DNA of 10,230 bases from Auxenochlorella pyrenoidosa (GCA_001430745.1 KQ482028.1:264191-274420); one strand, 5' to 3'; shown: positions 1-8,265, counted from the stretch's first letter. Numbers and translations are program-made. Notes: generated by a model not told the origin, from the letters alone.

Positions 1-330
1 CCCTCCTCCGCCCAGGTCCCAGCGCCAGTGTCACCTTGCGTGCAAGAAGCACGCCTCGCGTCGTCGCTGCCGCCTGCTGGCAGCCCGGCTCCTTGCATGG
101 CCCATGCCCTGCCCCCGCTTTGCACGCCCCACCCAGCACCGTGCCCTGCTTTTGAGCCCCACCCAGCAACAAATTCCCCAGACCCCCTAATTACCGCGGC
201 TCGGCCCCGGCCCCCGCCCCACTGCACGGTTTCTGGTGGCGAACCCCCGCATGGGTGTCAACTCCCGCCGTCAGCCCCTGTTCTGACGCAACACAACATG
301 CCCTGCCCCCCCCACCCCACCCCACCCCCC
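1..330. other. Stretch without a placeable exon, probably intron
   Basis: This stretch is C-rich and low in complexity and lies upstream of the first recognised exon of the plus-strand gene. It contains a 13-base direct repeat, gccccacccagca, at 126-138 and 156-168. Open frames exist on both strands, but none shows exon-like codon use with matching splice sites. A ccgcccag acceptor-like site at the left edge could start an exon, but I cannot confirm one. Confidence 0.4.
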
Positions 331-473
331 CTGCAGAGTACCTGGAGTCCCACCCCCAGGTGGACCCAGCCATCAGCCTCTTTTTCTCTGAAAGAAGCAC
401 AGCACGCCCTGCCTTCAATCCCCCCCTGCAGAGTACCTGGAGGCCCACCCCCAGGTGGACCCCGCCATCAGCC
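331..473 (+). repeat. Tandem duplicate of an acceptor plus exon head, 95-base spacing
   Basis: Bases 331-378 and 426-473 are 48-base direct repeats with two mismatches (348/443 and 368/463). Each starts with a ctgcag acceptor and continues into the exon sequence coding YLExHPQVDPAIS. Only the downstream copy continues into a full exon with a donor at 527. Using the upstream acceptor would add 95 nucleotides and shift the frame. Confidence 0.9.
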
Positions 474-1193
474 CGCGCTGCGTGCTCTCCGAGTTCACAC
501 CTGCAGGGCCGCAGCTGGCGTTCCGGGTGAGGCCCCGGACCTCGCTTGCTGATGTTTTTGTTTCTTAGGCACGGCTGGCAGGTCTTGGGGCGCTTGATTC
601 CAGCGCTGCCCAGCGCCCGGCGTTTGGGCTGAGGGCTGCTGCCCTGCTGGGAGCGCTCTGCCAGGTGGCTGGCACGCCCTGGGGCTCACGAACCGCGTGG
701 CAGAGAGCAGCCGACAGCGCTGCGGCGCCGCACCCGCTGCGACGGTTTGTTTGCTCAGTGCTTGGGAGTACTTGCGTCCCGCCCCTGCCCCCCCGCTGCC
801 GCGCAGGCGCTGCTGCACCGCAGCGCTGCCGGCCGCCAGGCTTTCATTCGGTCAGACATGCTGCGGCAGGCAGAGCGCATTGTGCGGTGAGCACGGCGGG
901 CACCCGCGCCCGCGTCCAGCACCGCAAGCCCTCCCCTGCTCTGCCCTGCCGCAGCCTGCTTTGTCCTGCGGCCCTGCAGCGGCCACGCCGCTGCGCCCGC
1001 CGCCTGCGCCCACTCTGCCCCTGACCTCGCCGCCCTCTGCGCACTCCCGCCCTGCCCCACCCGCAGGCAGCACGGCGGGTTCCTGGCGATAGAGCAGTTC
1101 TACGGCGGGGGCCTGCCACCCTCGCCGCCGCCCGCCACGGGGCCCACCCGGTCTGGCAGCGGCGAGTTTGGCAGCACGCCGGCGGGGGCCTGA
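432..1193 (+). CDS. 3' part of a spliced gene, unknown function
   Basis: I do not recognise this protein. Three exons join in frame: 432-526, 807-886 and 1067-1193, with TGA at 1191-1193. The donors are gtgagg (527) and gtgagc (887); the acceptors are ctgcag, gcgcag and ccgcag. The first exon reads EYLEAHPQVDPAIS and ends QLAFR. The second starts ALLHRSAAGRQAF and ends with two bases of an Arg codon that the third exon completes. The third reads QHGGFLAIEQFYGG and then a Pro/Gly/Ser-rich tail ending STPAGA. About 101 residues are visible; the middle part looks helical and basic, the tail disordered. Third codon positions are strongly GC, which supports coding. No upstream exon could be placed in bases 1-330, so the N-terminus is missing. 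The first exon has a 48-base duplicate of its head 95 bases upstream. Splice sites and frame are seen directly; function is unknown. Confidence 0.72.
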
Positions 1194-1467
1194 GCGCGTG
1201 CGCTCCGCCGCCTGCGTCAGCCGAACCGACGGCTCTGCTGCTCGGGCCCGCTGCGCCTTCGGAGGCTGGTGCTGGATAGCCTGGGCCGGGGTTTTTTCCT
1301 AGCTTGGAGCTGCCTCCTGTACTCGCGCTCGCTTTCTGTATTCTCTCCCCAGCCTGCCTCTGCCAAGCTTTCACTAGCAGCGCCGCAGCTCGCGTATGCA
1401 TCCCTGCTCGGCGCAGACACTCTGCACTGTCACACGTACCCTAAGATACTGAGCCCTGGATATTGCT

Positions 1468-1472
1468 TGTAA
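1468..1472 (+). terminator. TGTAA polyadenylation signal
   Basis: TGTAA is the usual poly(A) signal of chlorophyte nuclear genes. This copy lies 275 bases after the stop codon of the plus-strand gene ending at 1193, a plausible 3' UTR length. It is the only such match that I noticed near a gene end in the window. The rest of 1194-1740 shows no convincing gene. Confidence 0.5.
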
Positions 1473-1740
1473 GAAACACATCGCGGCATGCTGATGGTGC
1501 TAGTTTAAGCCGTCGTATCTGAAGCGGATCTGTGGTATCTGCAAGCGACGGAACCTGTGCGCAGCCTCGCCAAGTCGCAGGCGCGTTCCATCCTCCCCTG
1601 GCCTGGAACTGCTCGCTAATGAGTCAAGCCCTCAACTGATGATGGAAATTGTTACGAGCCTGATCATCAATTTTTTTTGCAGGCAGCGAGTCGCTCGCAT
1701 GCCCATGAGCCAGGCCAGGCCGCTGCCGTGCCCGGGCTGG

Positions 1741-2353
1741 TCAGGTCGGCGCGCCTCCACCAAGCACCTGGTTTCGGTTCTTCTGCATCACGGCCTCCAG
1801 CTCGCCACGCAGCTGCGACAGGGTGAGTACGCTCACGGTGGGCAGGAAGTTTCAGAAGCTTAATCAAGCGCACGCTCATGGGGCCTGCCTGGCGCGAGCC
1901 AGCCATGGCATGCAGGCAGGCAGCGCAGCAGGCTGGATGCTCGCCCTGCGTCACCCATGCCCGCCCATGGCGGGCGGAGCTGTCTTGCGAGGGGTGGCAC
2001 GCAGCAGGCGCAGCAGGCGCGGGAGGGCGGGGAGCCAAACATGCACCCTAGCACTCCACACGGCCGTACCTGGGGTGCCCGTTATCCTCCCCCGCAGCTG
2101 GGCGAGGCATGTGTTAGTCTGTGAACTGCTCAGCAACCAAATTTAAACCAAAAAAAATAAATGAATAAAAGGCAGATGCTTTGCGCACCTCGGGGTTGGC
2201 GTTGGCGATTGCGGCATCCGTCTGCTGCCGCAGGGTCTGGCCGGTGGTGGTGTGCCCAGCTGCCGCCACGCTGTCGCCGGCATCGGCCTGGGCGCGTTGC
2301 GCCGCATCCAGGGACTCCTGAAGGAATGGCTCGTGCAGGGTAGGAGCAGGCAT
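1741..2353 (-). CDS. Tentative two-exon gene, small Ala/Gln-rich helical protein
   Basis: This is a tentative model. Exon 1 runs 2353-2189 and begins with ATG; exon 2 runs 1812-1741 and ends in TGA. The donor is gtgcgc (2188-2183) and the acceptor is tgtcgcag. Both exons are phase 0, giving 78 residues. Exon 1 contains ESLDAAQRAQADAGDS and QTLRQQTDAAI; exon 2 reads LRGELEAVMQKNRNQV and ends GGGAPT. The peptide looks helical, perhaps coiled coil, and codon third positions are mostly G or C. The LRQQTD stretch loosely recalls the core of a Q-SNARE motif, but there is no transmembrane anchor and the match is too weak to name. A good acceptor (ccattccttcag, exon from 2317) lies inside exon 1, so the gene may instead start further upstream on the minus strand. 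On the plus strand, 1683-1822 also has good splice signals, which leaves the strand of exon 2 open. Confidence 0.35.
2139..2172. other. AT-rich tract in an otherwise GC-rich region
   Basis: About 34 bases are almost entirely A and T, with an A8 run. In the minus-strand model the tract lies just inside the 5' part of the intron (2188-1813). It is probably intronic or a leftover spacer. No polyadenylation or promoter motif is certain. Confidence 0.4.
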
Positions 2354-2991
2354 GCTAAGGCTTGGACCCTGCGGCGACCAGCATTGTTGGCAGACGGGCG
2401 GCCGTGACCGCTGCCGGCCATCTTCAGCTGGAACTACACGCCTGCCTTGTTTGCAGAGGAGCTCGTTTCCACCATGTCAAGCTCCCAAGCTCCCGGTGTA
2501 TCCACTGGATAGTGGCACTTGCCTGCGCTCCCTCCGTGACCTTGGACTGGGAGAAGCCCGCCTGCTTGCTCACGGGGTGGTGTGACATGGCTACAGCTTG
2601 TGCCGGTGGACTGTGCGGCTGAGCAGTGGTGAAGAGAATACACTAGGGAGCGTTGGTGGGCGCAACCCAGCAGATGCGCCGCAGCGCCTGCTGAGCCGCC
2701 GCCTTGGGTGTGACCGGCCGTCTTGCTGTTCCTTGCTGTCCTCCCGTCGATCAGATACGAGCCTGAGGAGTTGGAGCTGAAAACCCCTCCACCCTAGCCA
2801 GCACACTACCTTACCTTCCTAGGGTGAGCTCGTTCAGAACTTTCTGAAAGAGACAGAGGCCATTGTGCAAACCTGGCTCGCCAGCTGCAAGCCACGAGGG
2901 CTCCCTGCTGCACCTGTTTCCTGTGCGCCCTGCGCATGCGAGCGCCGTGCACCGCTGCCGATCGCTTTCAAGCTGGCCCTGCTTCTGCAGG
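2354..2991. other. Unassigned stretch with exon-like fragments on both strands
   Basis: No complete gene was found. On the minus strand, 2840-2812 has a good acceptor (tgtctctttcag) and donor (gtaagg) and reads KVLNELTLG. After a possible acceptor at 2781, minus-strand coding-like sequence reads SNSSGSYLIDGRTARNSK in phase with it, but I see no convincing donor. On the plus strand, 2755-2797 has a pyrimidine-rich acceptor and reads YEPEELELKTPPP before TAG. These readings conflict. The right-hand 130 bases must include the 5' leader and promoter of the ankyrin-repeat gene at 2992; no TATA box is evident. Confidence 0.35.
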
Positions 2992-3936
2992 ATGGCAGCC
3001 CTGGCAGACCGGCTTAACGCTGCCGCCCAGGAAGGCGATTTAGAGGCCCTGAAGGCCTGCCTGGCAGCATTGGACGGCCAGGTCCCAGCCCTGCCCAAGG
3101 AGAACAGCCCGCTCCATGCGGCTGCAATGTTTGGCCATGCCGCCTGCGTTCAAGCGCTGCTCGCAGCGGGGCACGACCCAGATGTTGCCCCGTTGGGAGT
3201 AGGCCCTTTTCCCAGCGACCGCGGCTGGCGGCCCCTCCACTACGCAGCTGCTGCCGGTCATGCTGCCTGTGTAGGCGCGCTGCTGGCAGGGGGGGCAGAT
3301 CCTCGGGCAGCCACAGTCAGCTACATCTGCAGCACTCCGCTGCACTGTGCAGCCGAGACGGGGCACGCCGAGTGCGCTGCAGCGCTGCTGGCGGCGGGGG
3401 CCTGCCCTGTGGCGCCAGGCGCCGGCGGCCAGACACCTGCTCACACAGCGGCAGTCGGGGGCTATGCACAGGTGCTGCGCCTGCTGCTGGCTGCTTGGCC
3501 TGACGCGGCCTGGCAGAAGGCAAAAAACGGCAGGACGCCAGTGGATATTGCATTGGATCGTGCGCACCTGGAGGCAGCACACTGCCTCCTGACACTGGGC
3601 GCTCAGCAGCCGGCCTCTGCCATCCTTGCCCTGCTGGGAAGGCGCACTGGCAGGTGGAGGCAGCCGCTGTACGGCTCGCTTGCGGCGCGCCAGGCCCTGA
3701 CAGCCGCCGAGTGGGCGCACGTGCCCATGCCCTGCGCCGGCATCAAAGCGGCGCTGCCCGCTGTGCTGGAGAGGTCCGAGGCGGAAGCGGGGCTGCTGGT
3801 GTGCCACCTGGCGCCTGCCGAGCGGAAGAGGCTGCAGACTGCCGCCCTCTGCCTGGCACGAGCGCAGCGAGTGCATGGGGTGCGGCTGCCTGCTCCAATC
3901 CTGGGCCAGCTGATAGCGCTCATTGCAGCAGGCTGA
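2992..3936 (+). CDS. Ankyrin-repeat protein, intronless
   Basis: The product is a 314-residue protein built of ankyrin repeats, which serve as protein-binding scaffolds; no enzyme domain is seen. The clearest repeats are at about residues 37-68 (SPLHAAAMFGHAACVQALLA), 78-109 (PLHYAAAAGHAACVGALLAG) and 113-143 (TPLHCAAETGHAECAAALLA). Weaker ones lie near 5-35, 146-176 and 180-204. The TPLH, AA..GH and LL..GA consensus is plain. Residues 205-314 lack repeats: they contain YGSLAARQALTAAEWAHVP, then a helical stretch ending LPAPILGQLIALIAAG, which could be a lineage-specific C-terminal module. The first in-frame ATG is at 2992 in good context (caggATGGC); the frame is open upstream but without another ATG. 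The gene has no intron, unlike its intron-dense neighbours. It has no signal peptide or membrane segment. It converges on the dioxygenase gene at 4296. Confidence 0.9.
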   Translation: MAALADRLNAAAQEGDLEALKACLAALDGQVPALPKENSPLHAAAMFGHAACVQALLAAGHDPDVAPLGVGPFPSDRGWRPLHYAAAAGHAACVGALLAGGADPRAATVSYICSTPLHCAAETGHAECAAALLAAGACPVAPGAGGQTPAHTAAVGGYAQVLRLLLAAWPDAAWQKAKNGRTPVDIALDRAHLEAAHCLLTLGAQQPASAILALLGRRTGRWRQPLYGSLAARQALTAAEWAHVPMPCAGIKAALPAVLERSEAEAGLLVCHLAPAERKRLQTAALCLARAQRVHGVRLPAPILGQLIALIAAG

Positions 3937-4295
3937 GCCCCGCCACAACTCCCTGCTTTGATCCTCCCAGACTTTCTCCGATCCAACCTGTTGCCAACCC
4001 CAGGTTTTGCTTGCTGGTATGCTCTATTTCTTGCATGCAGAAAATGCGCTCCAGTCATGGCTAAAGTTTTACGCGCACGGGGATGCAGGCATACGAATCT
4101 GCCGTACCATGCACCATCAGCGCTGGCTGCAAAACTGCTGTGGCCTCATAGCTAGTGGACTGCCTGTTGCTGCCTCTGCGCCGCACAACACTGCACGAAT
4201 CGCGGCAGCCGCGGCCTTGGCGCTGAAATCCACTGGCTCTGGCTGCCAACGGGCTGCTGCTGCTGCAGCTGCCTCCTCGACCTGATAGTTTCCAG
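3937..4295. other. Convergent intergenic region, 3' UTRs
   Basis: These 359 bases separate the stop codons of two convergent genes. They should hold both 3' UTRs. I saw no TGTAA on either strand, so the poly(A) sites are not located. A short GCT-rich run (gctgctgctgctgcagctgcc) lies near 4252-4272. No gene is supported. Confidence 0.5.
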
Positions 4296-7200
4296 CTAGG
4301 CGCTGCCGTGCTCCCACACCAGCGGGTTGTTAGGGCCGGCGCACACCTCCCCAGGCTTCACGCCAGGCAGCCAGTCGCGCGAGTCGCGGCGCTGGTTGGC
4401 ATTCACGGGCTTTGTCATGACCTGGGGCAGAGGGGGTTGAAGGCGTTGAAACTTGGGAGGAAATTCACATTCCAGGGCGGGGGTTGGGGCAGGCTCAAGA
4501 ACACTGTCATGACCCGGGACAGCAGGTGAAATGCGACATGCGCACGGCCGGCAGCACCCCTGCTGCACGCACAGCGGAGGGAGGGGAGGCAGGCACGCAG
4601 GCTTCATCCCCCTCCTTGGAGAGCCTTCCTGCCGCTTTCCTGCCCCCAAGGCCTGCACTCCCGCCCTGTCTTCCCACCATGTCCTTGTCCATGTAGATGA
4701 CGGTCATCACCTGCAGTACCAGAGAGGTGCCGGTACCAGAGATGTGTGGCATGACTGCACGGCATCTGCAGTTGGTGGCATGACTGGCAGGGTGCCACCA
4801 ACATACAGGCGGCTGGCAGACAAGGCGCCTGCCACTGTTCAGGCTCACTGCGCCGCCAGCCTGCCAGCAGACAAAAGCAGAGCAGCTGCCACTGGCCCGC
4901 CCCGGCCCCCTCACGTTGCGCCACTCGTCGCTCGTATTCTCATCGGCCCTGCAGGGCAGCACCACGAGAAGCCTCAGGCCGGGTATTGACTGCCGCAGCC
5001 CATACGGCATGGCAGCAAGGGCTTTTGCATCCAGATTGCAAACCCTGTCCCGCACCCCTTTATGGGGACTCAGCGCAAGCGGTCCAAGCGCTGCTGCAGC
5101 CTTTCACCTGTGGAAGGTCCAGCCGGAGTGAAAGGAAACGTCTCCCAGCTCGTAGGGGCCGCCCACCACCTGCAGGGGAGCAAGCTCGAGGTTTGGTCTG
5201 ACACACACAGAACGGCACACATGGGCATGGTCGCTTGGGCCTGTTGGGCCTGCTGGTACAGATGCCGCTGCAGGGGCGGAGCCGGTTGCCTGCCCGACAG
5301 CGTGCCGCCTGCATCGGCACACCCAGCAGGTCCCTGCTCGGGCCATGAAGGCACACCCTCTTCCCCAGCCAGCCTCGCAAGGAAAGGGATCCGTTTGCCC
5401 CGCCTCTCCTACCTGGAAGCCTCCTTCCTTCACTGCCTCCCCCACCACTCGGTCGCTCTCACTCCTGCAATATGGAACTGACAGGCAGCATGTCACCGCC
5501 GCTTCAGTGCCTGGAGGTCAATGCTTGAGAGCGGTGCAGCCCCAGAGCAAGGGGTGCATTTGTGCCGGCCGCAGAAACCACCAGCTCTGCCGGCATGCCT
5601 TTGAGCGGGGGCGCTGCCCAGCCAGAGGGCAGATGCGGCCGCAGCTCGCCAAATGCCAACCGCCCGCCGAACTCCCCAATACTGCTTCATGCAGGGCACT
5701 GCATCAGCCTCAAGAGGCTAGGGGGCCCAGCTCAGGGGGCCCAGCTCACCCGATGCCCACCGCCCGCCCCAGGTCATGCCTCTGCGAGCCGGCCGCAAAC
5801 TGCAGCGGGCCGCGCCCCTCGGGCACCGGCACGAGCGGCACCCAGGCGGTCACGGTCTTGTCACTGCCCAGGGGCCAGTAGAACTGCGCGCCACGGGCAG
5901 GGCAAGCCAGGCCAGGCGGGTGGGCAATGGTGGAAATCACGGCAGGAGGGACGTGGAAGGGGGGCCGTGGCGGGTTCGGCGGGCAAAGCGCAGGCAGGGG
6001 CTCTGCAGCGCAGGCGCACGCACTGGGGGGAGGTTGGCCCTGCTGGCCCGTGGGGAAGCTGAAGCTCCCCCCTGCTGCCGCACCCCAACCCCCCGCAGCC
6101 AGCACAGGGGCCAGCCCAGCCCAACACCCTGCTCGGGCGCGCCCTGCCCGCACCTGGTCGCAGTGCCAGGGGGTGTGGCCGCCGCCGGGGCCCTTGAACA
6201 GGGCCTGGTCGTGGTAGATGCGCACACCGCCCGCCTGCGGGAGGGGAGAGCGGGATAATGGGATCGCTTGGGGCATGCTTGACGCGTAAGGTGCATGGCG
6301 AGTGCTGCACGCCACCCACGTGCGGGAGGGGAGCGCGGTGCCGCAGGGTTGTGTGCTTTGTTCAGAACGTGCGCAGTCGGTGGCTGCTGCGCACGGCCAC
6401 GAATGCAGCGGGAGGCAGTTGGACGCGTTTATCGCGGCTGTTGGGCGTGGGTGTGGCAGCCACTGCTGTGGACGCTCACCAGCAGGCTTGGCAGGCGCGG
6501 GATCCCCCTCGAGGCAGGCAGGGCAGGCGCAGCGCCTCTTGGGAACCCCCCCTTGCCTGCATCAGCTCCGCGGCGATGCGGGCCAGCCTCTTGCCAAAGG
6601 AAAACTCTTGGCAGCCGGGGTTGACCTTCCAGAGGTTGGGGATCTGCGGCGCAGGCGGGGAGGGGGCATCAAGAGGAGTACCCAGTCTGCGGGCGAGCCT
6701 GAGGCGAAAGTCAAGGCCGGCTGTGGCAAGCAGCAGCCCCATGGCAGGTGGGGTTGATGCAGGCCAGGGCTCTGCCAGCGGCTGGGCTGGCCAGCTCATC
6801 CTAATTATCAGCTCACCTGGACAAAGGCTGCTGCGTATGCGGGGTCATCCTCCAGGGGCGTCTTGTCGGCCTTGTCCACCTGCCAGGGGGGCAAATCGGG
6901 GGGGTGCGAGACGGTAGGAGGTGGGTGGGTGGGTGGGTGGTGGGCGTGGGGGCGGGCGGCAGACAGCGATGAAGGTTGGTTTGGCAGCGCCTTCCTCCAG
7001 GAGCAGCCCGCTGTTTGCCGTACGTCCGCAGCGGGCCAATCACAAACGACTCCCACACGCAGACCAGGCAGGCAGCGGGCGAATGTCACCAGGCCAGGCA
7101 CAGCCGGGTGGCTGCATTCCGGCGGTGCGGCTGCGCGACCCCCCAGGGCGCGCAGTTGTGGCAGGGCAGTGCAGGCGGGCCGCCTCGCCTCTGCACGGAT

Positions 7201-7692
7201 GTGCACAGCGTAGCGCGCCAGCGTCTCCGGGCTCAGCACGCCCTTGAGCTTGACGAAACCATCCCGCTGGTAGGCCTCAATCTGCAGACCAGGCAGGGAA
7301 GCAGGCCAGGCGGGAAGCAGACACGGTTCTGCTGGGGAGACCTCGATCTACAGGCCAGGCAGGGCTGCAGAGAAGGTTCTGCTGAGGACGGCATCGGTCT
7401 GCAGGCTGGGCAGACCAGTCGCAGACAAGGCAGGGCTGGGGAGCTGGGCGGGAAATGCAACATCGCGGTTGGAAGGTGCAGGGGTGCCGGGAGGACACGG
7501 CCCCGGCGAGCGTCAATGCCCTGCTGCTGAGGGACGAGCCGCCTGGCTCTGCACCTGCTCCTGCGTCAGCTGGAAGGGGGCGTCCAAGTCGGCAGGTGGC
7601 GCGGCGCTGGCGGGCTTGGCGGCGGCGGGAAGCCCGCCGTCGGCGGCAGCCGCTGGTGGTGCCGGCGGGGGAGCAGTCGCCACTTCGGCCAT
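4296..7692 (-). CDS. Phytanoyl-CoA dioxygenase family protein (Fe(II)/2-oxoglutarate oxygenase)
   Basis: This is a complete 11-exon gene for 300 residues. Exons: 7692-7555, 7281-7189, 6879-6817, 6643-6557, 6234-6154, 5883-5750, 5464-5413, 5169-5108, 4948-4915, 4710-4678, 4421-4296 (TAG). All junctions keep frame. PhyH-family enzymes hydroxylate a substrate using Fe(II), 2-oxoglutarate and O2. The fold is recognised from FQLTQEQ/IEAYQRDGFVKLKGVLS (residues 40-64), then GGGHTPWHCDQ, YWPLGSDKTVTAWVPL and ELGDVSFHSGWTFHRA. The likely metal ligands are H151 and D153 (HCD) and H236 (TFHRA). R247 (EWRN) is the expected 2-oxoglutarate-binding Arg; the 11-residue spacing from H236 equals that in human PHYH. 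Residues 1-38 are Ala/Pro-rich and probably disordered. The C-terminus (HGSA) is not a peroxisomal PTS1. Substrate cannot be told. ATG 7692 is the first in-frame ATG; ttccttccag just before it could also be an acceptor of a leader intron. Introns 2 and 4 appear to be GC-AG. Confidence 0.92.
4422..4530 (-). repeat. Weak duplicate of exon 11 head, 92 bases upstream
   Basis: On the minus strand the start of dioxygenase exon 11 (ccccagGTCATGACA) has a near copy (cccgggGTCATGACA-like) with GTC at 4513-4511. The copy has lost the AG. It is short, so chance is possible; it is listed because its spacing matches the stronger cases. Confidence 0.35.
5721..5748 (-). repeat. Perfect 14-base tandem repeat at a splice donor
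   Basis: The plus-strand unit gggggcccagctca occurs twice in a row (5721-5734, 5735-5748). It covers the donor of dioxygenase intron 6 (gtgagc, 5749-5744). In the second copy the equivalent site reads ctgagc, so it lacks the GT and is not a donor. Confidence 0.9.
6225..6340 (-). repeat. Decayed duplicate of the exon 5 acceptor, 85-base spacing
   Basis: On the minus strand, the acceptor and head of dioxygenase exon 5 (ctcccctcccgcag, then GCGGGCGGTGTGCGCA) have a near copy 85 bases upstream (ctcccctcccgcac, then gtgggtggcgtgcagca), at about 6304-6336. The copy has cac in place of cag, so it is no longer an acceptor. Confidence 0.7.
6921..6956 (+). repeat. GGGT repeat with G-quadruplex potential
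   Basis: The plus strand carries gtgggtgggtgggtgggtgg followed by more G runs. Four or more GGG blocks with one-base loops fit a G-quadruplex motif. It lies in intron 2 of the minus-strand dioxygenase gene, so the G-rich strand is the transcription template and the RNA is C-rich. Confidence 0.75.
7282..7410 (-). repeat. Three copies of the acceptor and head of dioxygenase exon 2
   Basis: The true exon begins at 7281 after cctggtctgcag with ATTGAGG. Minus-strand copies begin at 7347 (cctggcctgtag, ATCGAGG) and 7399 (cagcctgcag, ACCGATG). Spacings are 66 and 52. The two upstream copies also share a CAGCAGAACC block after the head. Both keep an AG. Confidence 0.75.
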
Positions 7693-8168
7693 CTGGAAGG
7701 AAGGAGCGCAAGGTGAGGGCAAGGGTAGAGCGGCGGGGGAAGTGCATCGTGGGCAGTCGCTTTCTTGTGAGCTGTGCCGCTCCCTGGCAGTGCTCAAACG
7801 CCAACAGAAGGGTGCCTGCTCGCCTCCTCCAGCCCAGGCAGCCGAGCACGCAGGGGGTGCGGGCTTCGAGCTTGCCTGAGAGGTGAAATCAGAAGCTGTA
7901 TTTCAAAGCCTCTGGAGGCCCTCTGAACCTCTGGTAGGGCCTGTGGGAACAAAGCAAGAGGGAATGAGCACGCGGGGGGCTGCTTGGGCTTGAAAAAGGC
8001 CGGCTGCCGCTGACGAGGACGCCCACCAACCGTCTCCTCGTTTCTAGCCCCCAGGAGAGCTGCTGCTACCTTCTCCCAGTTTGATTACTCGCCTCTGAAA
8101 CACATTGGACAGGTGGCTTGACGGAAAGGGTAGTTCTACAAACCGGCAGAGAGGGCATTACGCGGCGC
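7693..8168. other. Spacer between two tandem minus-strand genes
   Basis: These 476 bases should hold the phosphodiesterase 3' UTR and the dioxygenase promoter and leader. I saw no TGTAA on the minus strand and no clear TATA box. An acceptor-like ccttccttccag directly before the dioxygenase ATG suggests a possible 5' UTR intron. No gene is supported here. Confidence 0.5.
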
Positions 8169-8213
8169 TCACGGCGGCCGATCGTCCTGCCCTTGCCGCA
8201 CTTGCCCAGGTGC

Positions 8214-8265
<52 letters not shown>

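Noticed and set aside
28..552. 174-residue plus-strand open frame at the left edge
   Set aside because: It is Pro-rich low-complexity sequence that crosses an acceptor and a donor and disagrees with the frame of the supported exon.
700..830. Possible copy of the exon head at 807 located near 717
   Set aside because: Only a few bases match (GCGCTGC-like, common in this GC-rich DNA), and it needs a one-base shift.
1812..2097. Possible copy of CTGCGTGGCGAG at 2097 (CTGCGGGGGAGG)
   Set aside because: The match is 10 of 14 bases at 285-base spacing, outside the range of the clear cases.
3040..3948. 302-residue open frame on the minus strand across the ankyrin gene
   Set aside because: It is the antisense shadow of a GC-rich coding sequence. 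Its translation has no family features, while the plus strand shows clear ankyrin repeats.
6813..7058. Minus-strand stretch reading ESFVIGPLRTYGKQRAAPGG inside dioxygenase intron 2, as an extra exon
   Set aside because: It looks partly coding, but no donor follows it and the flanking exons already join in the order expected for the family.
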